A stretch of DNA of 64,000 nucleotides from Cognatilysobacter terrigena (GTDB lineage: Bacteria; Pseudomonadota; Gammaproteobacteria; Xanthomonadales; Xanthomonadaceae), in assembly GCF_004361065.1 (NCBI RefSeq), contig NZ_SELT01000007.1:1-64000 (forward strand), given 5' to 3'. Positions 30,436 to 38,862 of the stretch are shown here, in pieces (position 1 is the stretch's first letter; every line of letters begins with the position of its first letter). Under the pieces are notes generated by a model. It worked only from the letters and a program-made list of their open reading frames with translations, did no database searches and was not told the DNA's origin. The translations under genes and the position numbers were made by a program.

Positions 30436-30777
30436 TCAGTGCGAGGCCCGATCCCGGTTCCACCCGCGATGCCGGATGTCGAGCATCAGGCTGTACACCG
30501 CGGTGAACGCGGGGAACAGGTTCTGGATGACGCCGACGGAATCCTGCTTCTGGGAGAACAGGAAGTAGCTCAGCGTCATCAGTGAGCCGACCACGCTCAT
30601 GTACCAGAAGAGCCGCGGGATCACCGGCTTGCCCGCGCGCTTGCTCGCGACGAACTGCACCAGCCAGCGACCGCCGAACATCGCGGCGCCGACCAAGCCG
30701 ATCACCTTCCACGGCGATGCATGCAAACCCGTCCAGGCGAGCCACGGGATCGGTGAATTCATCACGTCGCCGACCAC
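30436..30777 (-). CDS. LAB_N-domain membrane protein
   Basis: 113 residues from a GTG at 30777 that has GGAGG seven bases upstream; an ATG at 30762 is the alternative. Three hydrophobic segments (around 22-42, 54-74, 84-100) and the sequence GRWLVQFVASKRAGKPVIPRLFWYMSVVGS match the lipid-A-disaccharide-synthase N-terminal (LAB_N) domain, found free-standing beside ArnC-like glycosyltransferases. It starts 2 bases after the stop of the glycosyltransferase gene, with which it probably forms a functional pair in lipid-linked sugar transfer. Confidence 0.85.
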   Translation of the reverse strand: MVGDVMNSPIPWLAWTGLHASPWKVIGLVGAAMFGGRWLVQFVASKRAGKPVIPRLFWYMSVVGSLMTLSYFLFSQKQDSVGVIQNLFPAFTAVYSLMLDIRHRGWNRDRASH

Positions 30778-30779
30778 GC

Positions 30780-31505
30780 TCAGACCTCCTCGACGCGGGT
30801 CACGCGCGAGCGCTTGATCAGCCACGAGACGCCGCGCAGGTCGCTGATGCCGACCAGCGCGCGGTTGAGATTGTTGTACTTCGACACGCCGCTCGCGCGG
30901 TGGCGATGGTTCACCGGCACGCTCACCGTCTGCCAGCCGGCGCGTTGCATCAGCGCGGGCAGGTAGCGATGCATGTGATCGAAGTAGGGCAGGTCGAGGA
31001 AGGCGTCGCGCTCGAACAGCTTGATGCCGCAGCCGGTGTCGGGCGTCGAGTCGCGCAGCATGCGCGAGCGGATCGCGTTCGCCGCCTTCGACGCCCAGCG
31101 CTTGCTGCCCGTGTCCTGGCGGTTGACGCGCCAGCCGGCGAACAGCTTCACCTCGGGGCCGGATGCATCGCGCTTGGCGAGCAGCTTCGGAATGTCGGCC
31201 GGATCGTTCTGGCCGTCGCCGTCGAGCGTCGCGATCCACGCGCCACGCGCCGCTTTGACGCCGGTGCGCGTCGCGGTGCTCTGTCCGCTGTTCCTGAGGT
31301 GGCGCACGACGCGCAGTTCCGGTGCTTCCGACTTCAGCGCCTGCAACGCGGCGACGGTGCCGTCCTTCGAGCAGTCGTCGACGTAGACGATCTCGAAGTC
31401 GGTCACGCCGCGCAGCGCGGCGACGATCTCGCGCACGAGCGGCGCGACGTTGCCTTCCTCGTTGAAGACCGGCACGACGACGGAGAGCGGAAGAGAAGCG
31501 GTCAT
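30780..31505 (-). CDS. Family 2 glycosyltransferase (DPM1/ArnC-like)
   Basis: 241 residues. PLSVVVPVFNEEGNVAPLV is the nucleotide-sugar-binding start, VYVDDCSKDGT and TLDGDGQNDPADIPKLL carry the metal-binding acidic residues. No C-terminal membrane helices, so it resembles soluble dolichol-phosphate-mannose-synthase-type enzymes that charge a polyprenyl phosphate. The downstream LAB_N protein probably completes it at the membrane. The 218 bases upstream (31506-31723) show no gene. Confidence 0.9.
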   Translation of the reverse strand: MTASLPLSVVVPVFNEEGNVAPLVREIVAALRGVTDFEIVYVDDCSKDGTVAALQALKSEAPELRVVRHLRNSGQSTATRTGVKAARGAWIATLDGDGQNDPADIPKLLAKRDASGPEVKLFAGWRVNRQDTGSKRWASKAANAIRSRMLRDSTPDTGCGIKLFERDAFLDLPYFDHMHRYLPALMQRAGWQTVSVPVNHRHRASGVSKYNNLNRALVGISDLRGVSWLIKRSRVTRVEEV

Positions 31506-31723
31506 GGAACTCTCGGGGGATGCGGGGCCACGTCCGTGCGGCAAAGGTGACGCGCCGATTGGAGCAGGATTGTCGCCGATAGTTCCGGCGACGGGCGGCG
31601 CGGGATTCGAAGCGGCGATCGGCGGATCGGTACGGCAGCGTCGTCGGGTTCGATGCGTCGTTGCGGCCAGCGTCGTGGCGTCGATTCGCGGCGTTCGCCA
31701 GCGACGCACAACGCGTCGTGACG

Positions 31724-32647
31724 TCAGTCCTCGCGACGCGTGCGCAGGCGCTCGAGCACGCCATCCAGCGATTCGAGATCGCTGTAATGGATGACGAGGC
31801 GGCCCTTGTTGCCGCGGCCGTTGAGCACCGACACCTTCGTGCCCAGCGTCTCGGCGAGTTCGCGTTCGAGCGCGACGATGTCGGCGGTCGGCTTGGCCTT
31901 GGCCGCCGCGGCGCGCGGCTTGGCGTTGCCGGCCGGTACCTGGCCCGCCATCAGCTGCTGCACGCGATGTTCGACTTCGCGCACCGACCAGCCCTGGTCG
32001 GCGGCCTGCTTGGCCAGCGCGATCGCGGCCTGCGGCGCGAGCGGCAACAACGCGCGCGCATGGCCCATCTCGATCGCGCGCGTCTCGACCAGCACGCGAA
32101 TCTCCGGCGGCAGCTCGAGCAGGCGCAGCAGGTTCGACACCGCCGCGCGCGAACGGCCCACCGCTTCCGCGGCCTGCGCATGCGTGAGATCGAACTCGTC
32201 GATGAGGCGCTGCAGCGCCTGCGCTTCTTCCAGCGGATTGAGGTCTTCGCGCTGGATGTTCTCGATCAGCGCCATCGCGACGACGGTGCGGTCGTCGACT
32301 TCGCGCACGACGACCGGGATCTCGCTCAGCCCGGCGAGCTTGGACGCACGCCAGCGACGCTCGCCCGCGATGATTTCGAACGTCTTGCCGCCGTGGTCGC
32401 GGATCTCGCGCACCACGATCGGCTGGATGACACCCTGCGCCTTGATCGATTCCGATAGCTCGGCGAGCTTGGCTTCGTCCCAATGACGGCGCGGCTGGTA
32501 CTTGCCGGCCACGAGCGCGTCGACCGGCAACTGCCGCAGCTGATCCCCGGGCTGCGCTTCGACGATCTGCGGCGCCTCGGCGGCGGCCTTCGGCCCGAGC
32601 AACGCTTCGAGCCCGCGGCCGAGGCCGCGCTTCTTCGCGGAACTCAT
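31724..32647 (-). CDS. parB: Chromosome partitioning protein ParB
   Basis: 307 residues. N-terminal nuclease-like CTP-binding domain with LSESIKAQGVIQPIVVRE and GERRWRASKLAG, the GERR motif of the ParB CTPase, then a helix-turn-helix (LTHAQAAEAVGRSRAAVSNLLRL) that binds parS, and a C-terminal dimerisation region. ATG overlaps the parA stop (ATGA). I found no obvious parS consensus in this window. Confidence 0.96.
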   Translation of the reverse strand: MSSAKKRGLGRGLEALLGPKAAAEAPQIVEAQPGDQLRQLPVDALVAGKYQPRRHWDEAKLAELSESIKAQGVIQPIVVREIRDHGGKTFEIIAGERRWRASKLAGLSEIPVVVREVDDRTVVAMALIENIQREDLNPLEEAQALQRLIDEFDLTHAQAAEAVGRSRAAVSNLLRLLELPPEIRVLVETRAIEMGHARALLPLAPQAAIALAKQAADQGWSVREVEHRVQQLMAGQVPAGNAKPRAAAAKAKPTADIVALERELAETLGTKVSVLNGRGNKGRLVIHYSDLESLDGVLERLRTRRED

Positions 32648-33450
32648 GCCGCGGCCTCCTTCATCGCCTTCTTGGCCGCCTGCTCACGTTCCTTATTGCG
32701 ACGCACGACTTCGCCGGCGAGGCCGAGATACGCGACGCCGCCACGGCTCGCGCGGTCGTAACCGACGATCGACTGCCCGTGGCTCGGCGCCTCGGCCAGG
32801 CGCACGTTGCGCGGCACGATGGTGCGGAACACGCGGTCGCCGAAATGGTTGATGAGTTCCGCCGACACCGCGTTCGCGAGGTTGTTGCGCACGTCGAACA
32901 TGGTGCGCAGCACGCCTTCGATCTCGAGGTTCGGATTCAGGCGCGTGCGGATCGCTTCGATGGTTTCGACCAACGCCGAAATACCTTCGAGCGCGTAGTA
33001 CTCGCACTGCATCGGCACGATCACCGAGTCGGCCGCAGTCAGCGCGTTGAGCGTGAGCAGCGACAGCGCCGGCGGGCAGTCGATGAGGATGAAGTCGTAG
33101 TCGGCGCGCAGCGGTTCGAGCACGGCCTTGAGCTTCTGCTCGCGCGCGCTCTCGTCCATCAGGCGGATTTCCGCCGCGGTGAGGTCGATGTTGCCGGGCA
33201 GCAGGTCGAAGTCCTCGGCGGTGCGCACGATGGCGCTCTTCGCTTCGGCTTCGCCGAGCAGCACCTCGGTGATCGACGCTTCGATCGCGCGCTTGTCGAC
33301 GCCCGATCCCATCGTCGCATTGCCCTGCGGGTCGAGGTCGACGAGCAGCACCTTCTGTGGCGCGCGCGCCAGGCCAGCGGCCAGGTTGACGGCCGTCGTG
33401 GTCTTGCCGACGCCGCCCTTCTGGTTGGCGATCGCGATGATGCGGGCCAT
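32644..33450 (-). CDS. parA: Chromosome partitioning ATPase ParA
   Basis: 268 residues from the ATG at 33450 (MARIIAIANQKGGVGKTTTA), with deviant Walker A KGGVGKTT at 11-18, Walker A' and the Walker B LIDCPPALS. Forms the ParABS segregation system with ParB. It is transcribed away from rsmG, which lies on the other strand. Confidence 0.96.
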   Translation of the reverse strand: MARIIAIANQKGGVGKTTTAVNLAAGLARAPQKVLLVDLDPQGNATMGSGVDKRAIEASITEVLLGEAEAKSAIVRTAEDFDLLPGNIDLTAAEIRLMDESAREQKLKAVLEPLRADYDFILIDCPPALSLLTLNALTAADSVIVPMQCEYYALEGISALVETIEAIRTRLNPNLEIEGVLRTMFDVRNNLANAVSAELINHFGDRVFRTIVPRNVRLAEAPSHGQSIVGYDRASRGGVAYLGLAGEVVRRNKEREQAAKKAMKEAAA

Positions 33451-33549
33451 TCGGCTCGTTCCCCTGCTGGGCTGGATGACACGGCGTCGGTCGATCGCCA
33501 CGGCGTGAGCCGCGGGCGGTCGGGGTCCGTTCCGGACCGCATAGTATGC

Positions 33550-33571
33550 CCGTGAAGACGCGCCTTCACGG
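33550..33571. promoter_or_regulatory. Inverted repeat CCGTGAAG-N6-CTTCACGG
   Basis: Perfect 8-base arms with a 6-base centre lie in the 162-base spacer between divergent parA and rsmG, about 40 bases before rsmG and 100 before parA. A possible operator; it does not match parS. Confidence 0.4.
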
Positions 33572-33612
33572 CGCCCGGATCGACGGCATGCGCCGCCGGT
33601 CATACTGTCGCC

Positions 33613-34266
33613 ATGCGCGCCGACCTGCCCCCCGACCTTCGTCCGATGCTTGAGTCCGGACTGGCCGAGATCGGCCTCGATCCGGCCCATGCGGAGCGAC
33701 TGCTCGGCTACCTCGCCCTGCTGGTCCGCTGGAACGGGACCTACAACCTGACGGCCATCCGCGACCCGCGGGAGATGGTGGTCAAGCACCTGCTCGACTC
33801 GCTCGCGATGCACCCGTTCGTCGACCCGGTGGTCGCCGCGGGCGGCGCACTGGCCGATCTCGGCACCGGCGCCGGCCTGCCGGGCATCCCGCTGGCGATC
33901 GTGAAGCCGGGGCTGAAGGTCACGTTGGTCGAAAGCGCGGGAAAGAAGGCCCGCTTCATGCGGCAGGCGATCCGCGAGCTGGGACTGCCGGCTGCACGGG
34001 TGGCCGAATCGCGGATCGAGGCCCTCGACGAGCCGGGCGCGTACACCGCGATCACCGCCCGCGCGCTCGCGACGATCCCGTTGATCCTCGAGCTGGGCGG
34101 GCACCTGCTCGCGCCGGACGGCGTACTGCTGGCGATGAAGGGCGTCTATCCCGCGGACGAGCTGGCGCAGCTGCCCGAGGGATGGCGGCTGCGCGACAGC
34201 CATGTGCTGCGCGTGCCGGGACTGGACGCGGAGCGCCATCTGGTCGTCGTCGAGCGGGCGCGCTGA
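33613..34266 (+). CDS. rsmG: 16S rRNA m7G527 methyltransferase RsmG
   Basis: 217 residues. Conserved [21 protein letters not shown], the SAM-binding loop [17 protein letters not shown] and [13 protein letters not shown]. RsmG methylates G527 of 16S rRNA; loss gives low-level streptomycin resistance in other bacteria. In many genomes rsmG lies just upstream of parAB on the same strand; here it is divergent from them. The 205 bases downstream contain no gene. Confidence 0.96.
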   Translation: MRADLPPDLRPMLESGLAEIGLDPAHAERLLGYLALLVRWNGTYNLTAIRDPREMVVKHLLDSLAMHPFVDPVVAAGGALADLGTGAGLPGIPLAIVKPGLKVTLVESAGKKARFMRQAIRELGLPAARVAESRIEALDEPGAYTAITARALATIPLILELGGHLLAPDGVLLAMKGVYPADELAQLPEGWRLRDSHVLRVPGLDAERHLVVVERAR

Positions 34267-34471
34267 GCCACCCGACGTGTGACGTAGCGAACGCAAATCA
34301 GGGCGGACCGGCGATCATCTGCCCCGAAACTGCCACTAACGTCGCTTATGTCGACATCAACGGACAGCTGAGCCCGCAGGAGCGTGTCGGGTCCTTTGCA
34401 GGTTCGCGTTCCGGAAGGCGGCGACTGGGCTGACGTTAAAGATCGCGACCTACGATCCTCGAGACGACCCA

Positions 34472-35047
34472 TCACTCGCGCGCCGGGCACCACGCCACGC
34501 TCCCGACCAGCCCCTCGATCGCCAGCGGCTCCACGGTCCAGGCGTCGACGGGCCCCAGCTCGGCATCCGCCACGACCAGCCGCGGTGGGCCCCCCAGGCC
34601 GTCGAACCGCAGCCGGTCCAGGCCGAACGCCAGACCCCGGCCCTGCGCCTTGAGCACCGCTTCTTTCGCGCACCACAGTCGCAGGAAGGCGGCTTCCCGG
34701 ACGTCGGGCGCGAGCTGCGCCAGTGCGGCCGCCTCGTCTGCATGGAAATAGCGGTGCGCGAGTTCCAGCGCGCGCGGCCGGGGCTTCGGCGATTCGATGT
34801 CGATCCCTACCCGGACGCCCTCGCCCAGCGCGATCGCCAGCCGGGCCCCGCTGTGGCTCCAGTTGCAGTCCAGTCCCGGCCGGCGCAGCAGCGGCCGTCC
34901 GTGCGGGCCGCGGTCGAACGCGATCGACGCCGCGTCCACCTCGAGCACGGTCGACAACCAGTCGCGCACCAGCGACTCCGCGGGCACGCCGGCGGGGTGC
35001 GGGAGGTCGACGACGCGGACCGGGCCGGGGCGACGGGCGGCGGACAA
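34472..35047 (-). CDS. 4'-phosphopantetheinyl transferase (Sfp type)
   Basis: 191 residues. Motifs NWSHSG at 62-67, GIDIE at 81-85 and WCAKEAVLK at 125-133 bind CoA, magnesium and carry the catalytic Glu/Lys. It transfers phosphopantetheine to carrier proteins. It is divergent from the AMP ligase gene (74 bases apart), so both are expected to serve the aryl-polyene pathway, arming the carrier protein that receives 3-hydroxybenzoate. It might also serve other carrier proteins. Confidence 0.9.
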   Translation of the reverse strand: MSAARRPGPVRVVDLPHPAGVPAESLVRDWLSTVLEVDAASIAFDRGPHGRPLLRRPGLDCNWSHSGARLAIALGEGVRVGIDIESPKPRPRALELAHRYFHADEAAALAQLAPDVREAAFLRLWCAKEAVLKAQGRGLAFGLDRLRFDGLGGPPRLVVADAELGPVDAWTVEPLAIEGLVGSVAWCPARE

Positions 35048-35120
35048 GCAGGGGCCTTTGGCTGACCGGACAGGGGCCGCAGCGTAAAGTACCGACGGGG
35101 AAAGGCGTCAGGTCGGGCAC

Positions 35121-36488
35121 ATGTCGGCGGTCATCGGTACGGAACGGGAGCGGGCGTCGCGCCTGCAGGCGCTGGTCACGGGCGCGTCGTCGCGCGTGGT
35201 CGCCTACGACGCCGGTGTTCCGGTCACCCGCGCGACGTTCGAGCGCCACGTGCGCGCCGTCGCCGCCGCGCTGCCGCAGGCCGCCTATGCGGTGAACCTC
35301 TGCGAAGACCGCTATCGCTTCATCGTCGCGCTGTGCGCCGTCGCGCTGCGCGGGCAGGTGACGCTGCTGCCGCCGTCGCGCGCGCCGGCCGTCGTCGATG
35401 TCGTACGCGCCGACCATCCCGATTCGATCTGCATCGGCGATACGTCGCTCGATCCAGCGCCGCCGAGCTACTGGCAACTGCCCGACGCGCTTGCCGAGCT
35501 CGACGGTGCACCGCTCGCGATCGACGCCGACGCGACGCTGCTGATCGGTTTCACTTCGGGCAGCACCGGCGCGCCCAAGCCCAACCTCAAGACGCTCGCG
35601 AGCTTCGTCACCAGCACCGCGCAGAACGTCGCCGCGCTGCACGACCTGCTCGCGCTCGACGACATGACGCCGCTCGTCGCGACCGTGCCGCCGCAGCACA
35701 TGTACGGCATGGAGATGTCGGTGATGTTGCCGCTGCTCGGCGATGTCGCGGTGCATGGCGGCCGTCCCTTCTTCCCGCAGGACGTCGCGCGGGCCGTCGC
35801 GGAGTGTCCGCGCGCGCCGGTGCTCGTCAGCACGCCCGTGCACCTGCGCGCACTCGTGCAGGCGCATCACGACGATCCGTCGTTCGCGATGCCGCCGATC
35901 GCGGCGATCGTGTCGGCCACCGCGCCGCTGCCGCAGGATCTCGCGCAGGCCGCCGAAGCCGCGTTCGGCTGCGAAGTGCGCGAGATGTTCGGTTCGACCG
36001 AAACCTGCATCCTCGCGCGCCGACGCACGGCGCACGACGACGCGTGGACGCTGCTTCCGGGTGTCACGCTCTCGCCACAACCCGACGGCACGCTCGTCGA
36101 CGCACTGCACCTGGCGTCGCCGGTCGCACTCGCCGATCTCGTCGAGCTGTTGGCCGACGGACGGTTCCGTCTGTGCGGTCGCAATGCGGACCTGCTCGAG
36201 ATCGCGGGCAAGCGCGCGTCGCTCGGCGACCTCACGCGCAAGCTGCTGGCGGTGCCGGGCGTCGTCGACGGTGTGGTCGTGCAGCTCGATGCCGACGCAC
36301 ATGGCGTATGTCGCATCGCGGCATTGGCCGTCGCGCCCACGCTGTCGCCCGACGACATCCTGCGTGCGCTGCGTCAGCAGATGGATCCGGTGTTCCTGCC
36401 GCGTCGTCTTCGTTGCATCGCGTCATTGCCGCGCAACGAAACGGGCAAGCTCCCGCGTTCGACGGTGCTCGATTTGCTGCGCAGCTGA
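35121..36488 (+). CDS. Acyl/aryl AMP ligase (XanA2-like)
   Basis: 455 residues, shorter than most AMP ligases. The phosphate-binding loop TSGSTGAPKP is near 145-154, then the MFGSTETC block, the RLCGRNADLLEIAGKR hinge, and ETGKLPR at the C-terminus with the catalytic Lys. In Xanthomonas a ligase of this type (XanA2) loads 3-hydroxybenzoate onto an acyl carrier protein during xanthomonadin synthesis; I infer the same here from the divergent PPTase and the XanB2-like chorismatase at 61830. No carrier protein gene is seen nearby. Confidence 0.78.
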   Translation: MSAVIGTERERASRLQALVTGASSRVVAYDAGVPVTRATFERHVRAVAAALPQAAYAVNLCEDRYRFIVALCAVALRGQVTLLPPSRAPAVVDVVRADHPDSICIGDTSLDPAPPSYWQLPDALAELDGAPLAIDADATLLIGFTSGSTGAPKPNLKTLASFVTSTAQNVAALHDLLALDDMTPLVATVPPQHMYGMEMSVMLPLLGDVAVHGGRPFFPQDVARAVAECPRAPVLVSTPVHLRALVQAHHDDPSFAMPPIAAIVSATAPLPQDLAQAAEAAFGCEVREMFGSTETCILARRRTAHDDAWTLLPGVTLSPQPDGTLVDALHLASPVALADLVELLADGRFRLCGRNADLLEIAGKRASLGDLTRKLLAVPGVVDGVVVQLDADAHGVCRIAALAVAPTLSPDDILRALRQQMDPVFLPRRLRCIASLPRNETGKLPRSTVLDLLRS

Positions 36489-36649
36489 ACGGCACATTGC
36501 ACTTCACGTAACGCCCACGCGTTGCACGACTAACGACGCTCGAAAGCGGCTGTTTTCATACGCGGCCGTCACGGCTGCCTTTCCAGACTTCATTCGCCCC
36601 CCGCATGAGGGGTGCCGAATTCACCCTCTGACTGGATAGGAGAACACCC

Positions 36650-36922
36650 ATGGGCTTCATCATTTGGCTGATCGTCGGCGGCATCATCGGTTGGGTCGCG
36701 AGCATGATCATGCGCACCGACGCCCAGCAGGGCGCGCTGATGAACATCATCGTCGGCATCGTCGGTGCCTTCCTCGGCGGTTGGCTGGGCGGCATGCTTC
36801 TCGGCAACGCCGGCAGCATCAACAATGGCGACTTCTCGCTGTCGGGCCTGCTGATGTCGCTGCTGGGCGCCGTCGTCCTGCTCGCCATCGTCAACCTGTT
36901 CCGTCGTGGTCGCGTGCGTTAA
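36650..36922 (+). CDS. GlsB/YeaQ/YmgE-family stress membrane protein
   Basis: 90 residues with three hydrophobic segments; GFIIWLIVGGIIGWVASMIM and the Gly-rich GIVGAFLGGWLGGMLLG are the family signature. TAGGAGAACACCC precedes the ATG. These proteins are induced by osmotic and other stresses in many bacteria, but their mechanism is unknown. Stands alone: 161 bases upstream, and a strong terminator downstream. Confidence 0.92.
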   Translation: MGFIIWLIVGGIIGWVASMIMRTDAQQGALMNIIVGIVGAFLGGWLGGMLLGNAGSINNGDFSLSGLLMSLLGAVVLLAIVNLFRRGRVR

Positions 36923-36941
36923 TCCGCGCAACCCACGAACG

Positions 36942-36975
36942 AAGAAAAAGGCCCGGCAATCCGGGCCTTTTTCTT
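36942..36975. terminator. Bidirectional terminator between stress gene and xthA
   Basis: A perfect 15-bp inverted repeat, AAGAAAAAGGCCCGG, loop CAAT, then its complement ending CCTTTTTCTT. A-tract and T-tract flank the GC stem so it works for both converging genes. Confidence 0.95.
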
Positions 36976-36991
36976 GTGCGGCGATCCGGCG

Positions 36992-37786
36992 TCAGCCCTG
37001 CGAAGCGAGCTCGACCCATGCCGGCGCGTGGTCGCTCGGGCGCTCCCACGTGCGCGGCTCCTTGTCGATGCCCGCAGCGATGCAGTCGCTCTTCAACGCA
37101 TCGGACACGAGCGTGAGATCGATGCGCAGGCCGAGGTTCCGCCGGAATGCGAACTGGCGGTAGTCCCACCAGCTGAACTCGCGCGACTCGGGATTCAGTG
37201 CACGGAACGCGTCGTGCAGACCGAGTGCATGCAGGCGATCGAGCGCATCGCGTTCGGCGCGCGAGGTGAGGATGTGGTCCTCGTTCCACTGCACCGGATC
37301 GTGCACGTCGCGCTCGTCGGGCGCGATGTTGAAATCGCCGAGCAGCACCAGCTTCGGGTGTCGCGCGAGCTCGCCTTGCAGCCACGCGTGCAGCGCGTCC
37401 AGCCAGCGCAGCTTGTACGCGTACTTGTCGCTGCCGACGGACTGCCCGTTGACGACATACACGTCGACGATACGCACGCCGTTCACCGTCGCCGCGAGCA
37501 CGCGCCTCTGCTCGTCCTCGAAGCCCGGGATTCCCATCTGGACGTCACTGATGACGCCACCGCCCGGCGCGTCCATCCGCGCGAGGATCGCAACGCCGTT
37601 GTACGTTTTCTGCCCCGAGAACACGCTGCGATAGCCCATCGCGGCGATGTCGGTGTCGGGAAAGCGTGCGTCCTCGAGCTTGGTTTCCTGCAGCGCCACG
37701 ACGTCCGGCCGCGCGGCGGCGAGCCACTGCTCGAGGTGCGGCAGTCGCACGTTCAGTGAATTGACGTTCCAGCTGGCGATCTTCAT
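36992..37786 (-). CDS. xthA: Exodeoxyribonuclease III
   Basis: 264 residues from the ATG at 37786 (MKIASWNVNSLNVRL); two extra codons upstream are possible. Endonuclease/exonuclease/phosphatase fold with NVNS, LQETKLED (metal-binding Glu), GDFNIAPDERDV and the C-terminal PSDHAP with the catalytic Asp-His. Acts in base-excision repair as an AP endonuclease and 3'-5' exonuclease. Confidence 0.95.
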   Translation of the reverse strand: MKIASWNVNSLNVRLPHLEQWLAAARPDVVALQETKLEDARFPDTDIAAMGYRSVFSGQKTYNGVAILARMDAPGGGVISDVQMGIPGFEDEQRRVLAATVNGVRIVDVYVVNGQSVGSDKYAYKLRWLDALHAWLQGELARHPKLVLLGDFNIAPDERDVHDPVQWNEDHILTSRAERDALDRLHALGLHDAFRALNPESREFSWWDYRQFAFRRNLGLRIDLTLVSDALKSDCIAAGIDKEPRTWERPSDHAPAWVELASQG

Positions 37787-37856
37787 GACCAAAGTCTAGC
37801 GGCACGGACGCGTCGCGCTGGCATGATCCGGATCTTCGCCAATCCGCACCGCCGTC

Positions 37857-38861
37857 ATGACCCCGATCGACCTGCGCAGCGACACCGTCACCCGCCCCAC
37901 GCCGGCCATGCGCGAGGCCATGCTGCGCGCGGAGGTGGGCGACGACGTCTACGGCGAGGATCCGACCGTGATCGCGCTGCAGGACCGCGTCGCGGCCGAT
38001 CTCGGCTTTGACGCGGCACTGTTCACGCCCACCGGCACGCAGGCCAACCTGGTCGCGCTGATGGCGCATTGCGAGCGCGGCGATGAATACATCGTCGGGA
38101 TGGACGCGCACACCTACAAGTTCGAAGGCGGCGGCGCGGCGGTGCTGGGCTCGATCCAGCCACAGCCGATCCCGCACGCGGCCGACGGCACGTTGCCGCT
38201 CGATGCGGTCGAGCGCGCGATCAAGCCGGTCGACCCGCACTTCGCGCGCACGAAGATCCTCGCGCTGGAGAACACCTGGCACGGTCGCGTCATGCCGCTC
38301 GACTACCTCGCCGCGGCGCGCGCGTTGTGCGATCGCCGCGGGCTGGGCCTGCATCTCGATGGCGCCCGCCTGTACAACGCGGCGGTCGCGTCGAACGTTC
38401 CGGCGCGCGAGATCGCGAAGCATTTCGACAGCGTGTCGGTCTGTCTGTCGAAAGGACTGGGTGCACCGGTGGGTTCGGTGCTCGCGGGCACGCGCGAACT
38501 GATCGAGCGCGCGAAGCGCTGGCGCAAGGTCTGCGGCGGTGGCATGCGCCAGGCCGGCATCCTCGCCGCGGGCGCGCTGCATGCGCTCGACCATCACGTC
38601 GCGCGTCTCGCCGACGATCACCGCCGCGCCGCGACGCTCGCCGACGAACTCGCGTCACTCGGCCTGCCGGCGCACGCCCACACCAACATGGTCTTCGTCG
38701 ACATTCCGGTCGACCGCCAGGCTGCGCTGAAGGCGCATCTAGGCGAGCGCGGCGTCGTGATCTCGACGGGCTACCTGCCGACCGTCCGCCTCGTCATGCA
38801 CCTCGACGTCAACGACGACGGCGTGGCGCGCACGATCGACGCGTTCCGCAGCTTCTCCTGA
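37857..38861 (+). CDS. ltaE: Low-specificity L-threonine aldolase
   Basis: 334 residues, fold-type I PLP enzyme. MTPIDLRSDTVTRPTPAMREAM is the family N-terminus, LALENTWHGRVMP and HLDGARLYNA contact the cofactor, and Lys199 in SVCLSKGLGAPVGS forms the aldimine. It splits L-threonine and L-allo-threonine to glycine and acetaldehyde. Its stop lies 1 base from the converging aldehyde dehydrogenase stop; an acetaldehyde link is possible but speculative. Confidence 0.95.
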   Translation: MTPIDLRSDTVTRPTPAMREAMLRAEVGDDVYGEDPTVIALQDRVAADLGFDAALFTPTGTQANLVALMAHCERGDEYIVGMDAHTYKFEGGGAAVLGSIQPQPIPHAADGTLPLDAVERAIKPVDPHFARTKILALENTWHGRVMPLDYLAAARALCDRRGLGLHLDGARLYNAAVASNVPAREIAKHFDSVSVCLSKGLGAPVGSVLAGTRELIERAKRWRKVCGGGMRQAGILAAGALHALDHHVARLADDHRRAATLADELASLGLPAHAHTNMVFVDIPVDRQAALKAHLGERGVVISTGYLPTVRLVMHLDVNDDGVARTIDAFRSFS

Positions 38862-38862
38862 A

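Noticed and set aside
33451-33612. parS site near parAB
   Set aside because: The inverted repeat present here does not match the parS consensus.
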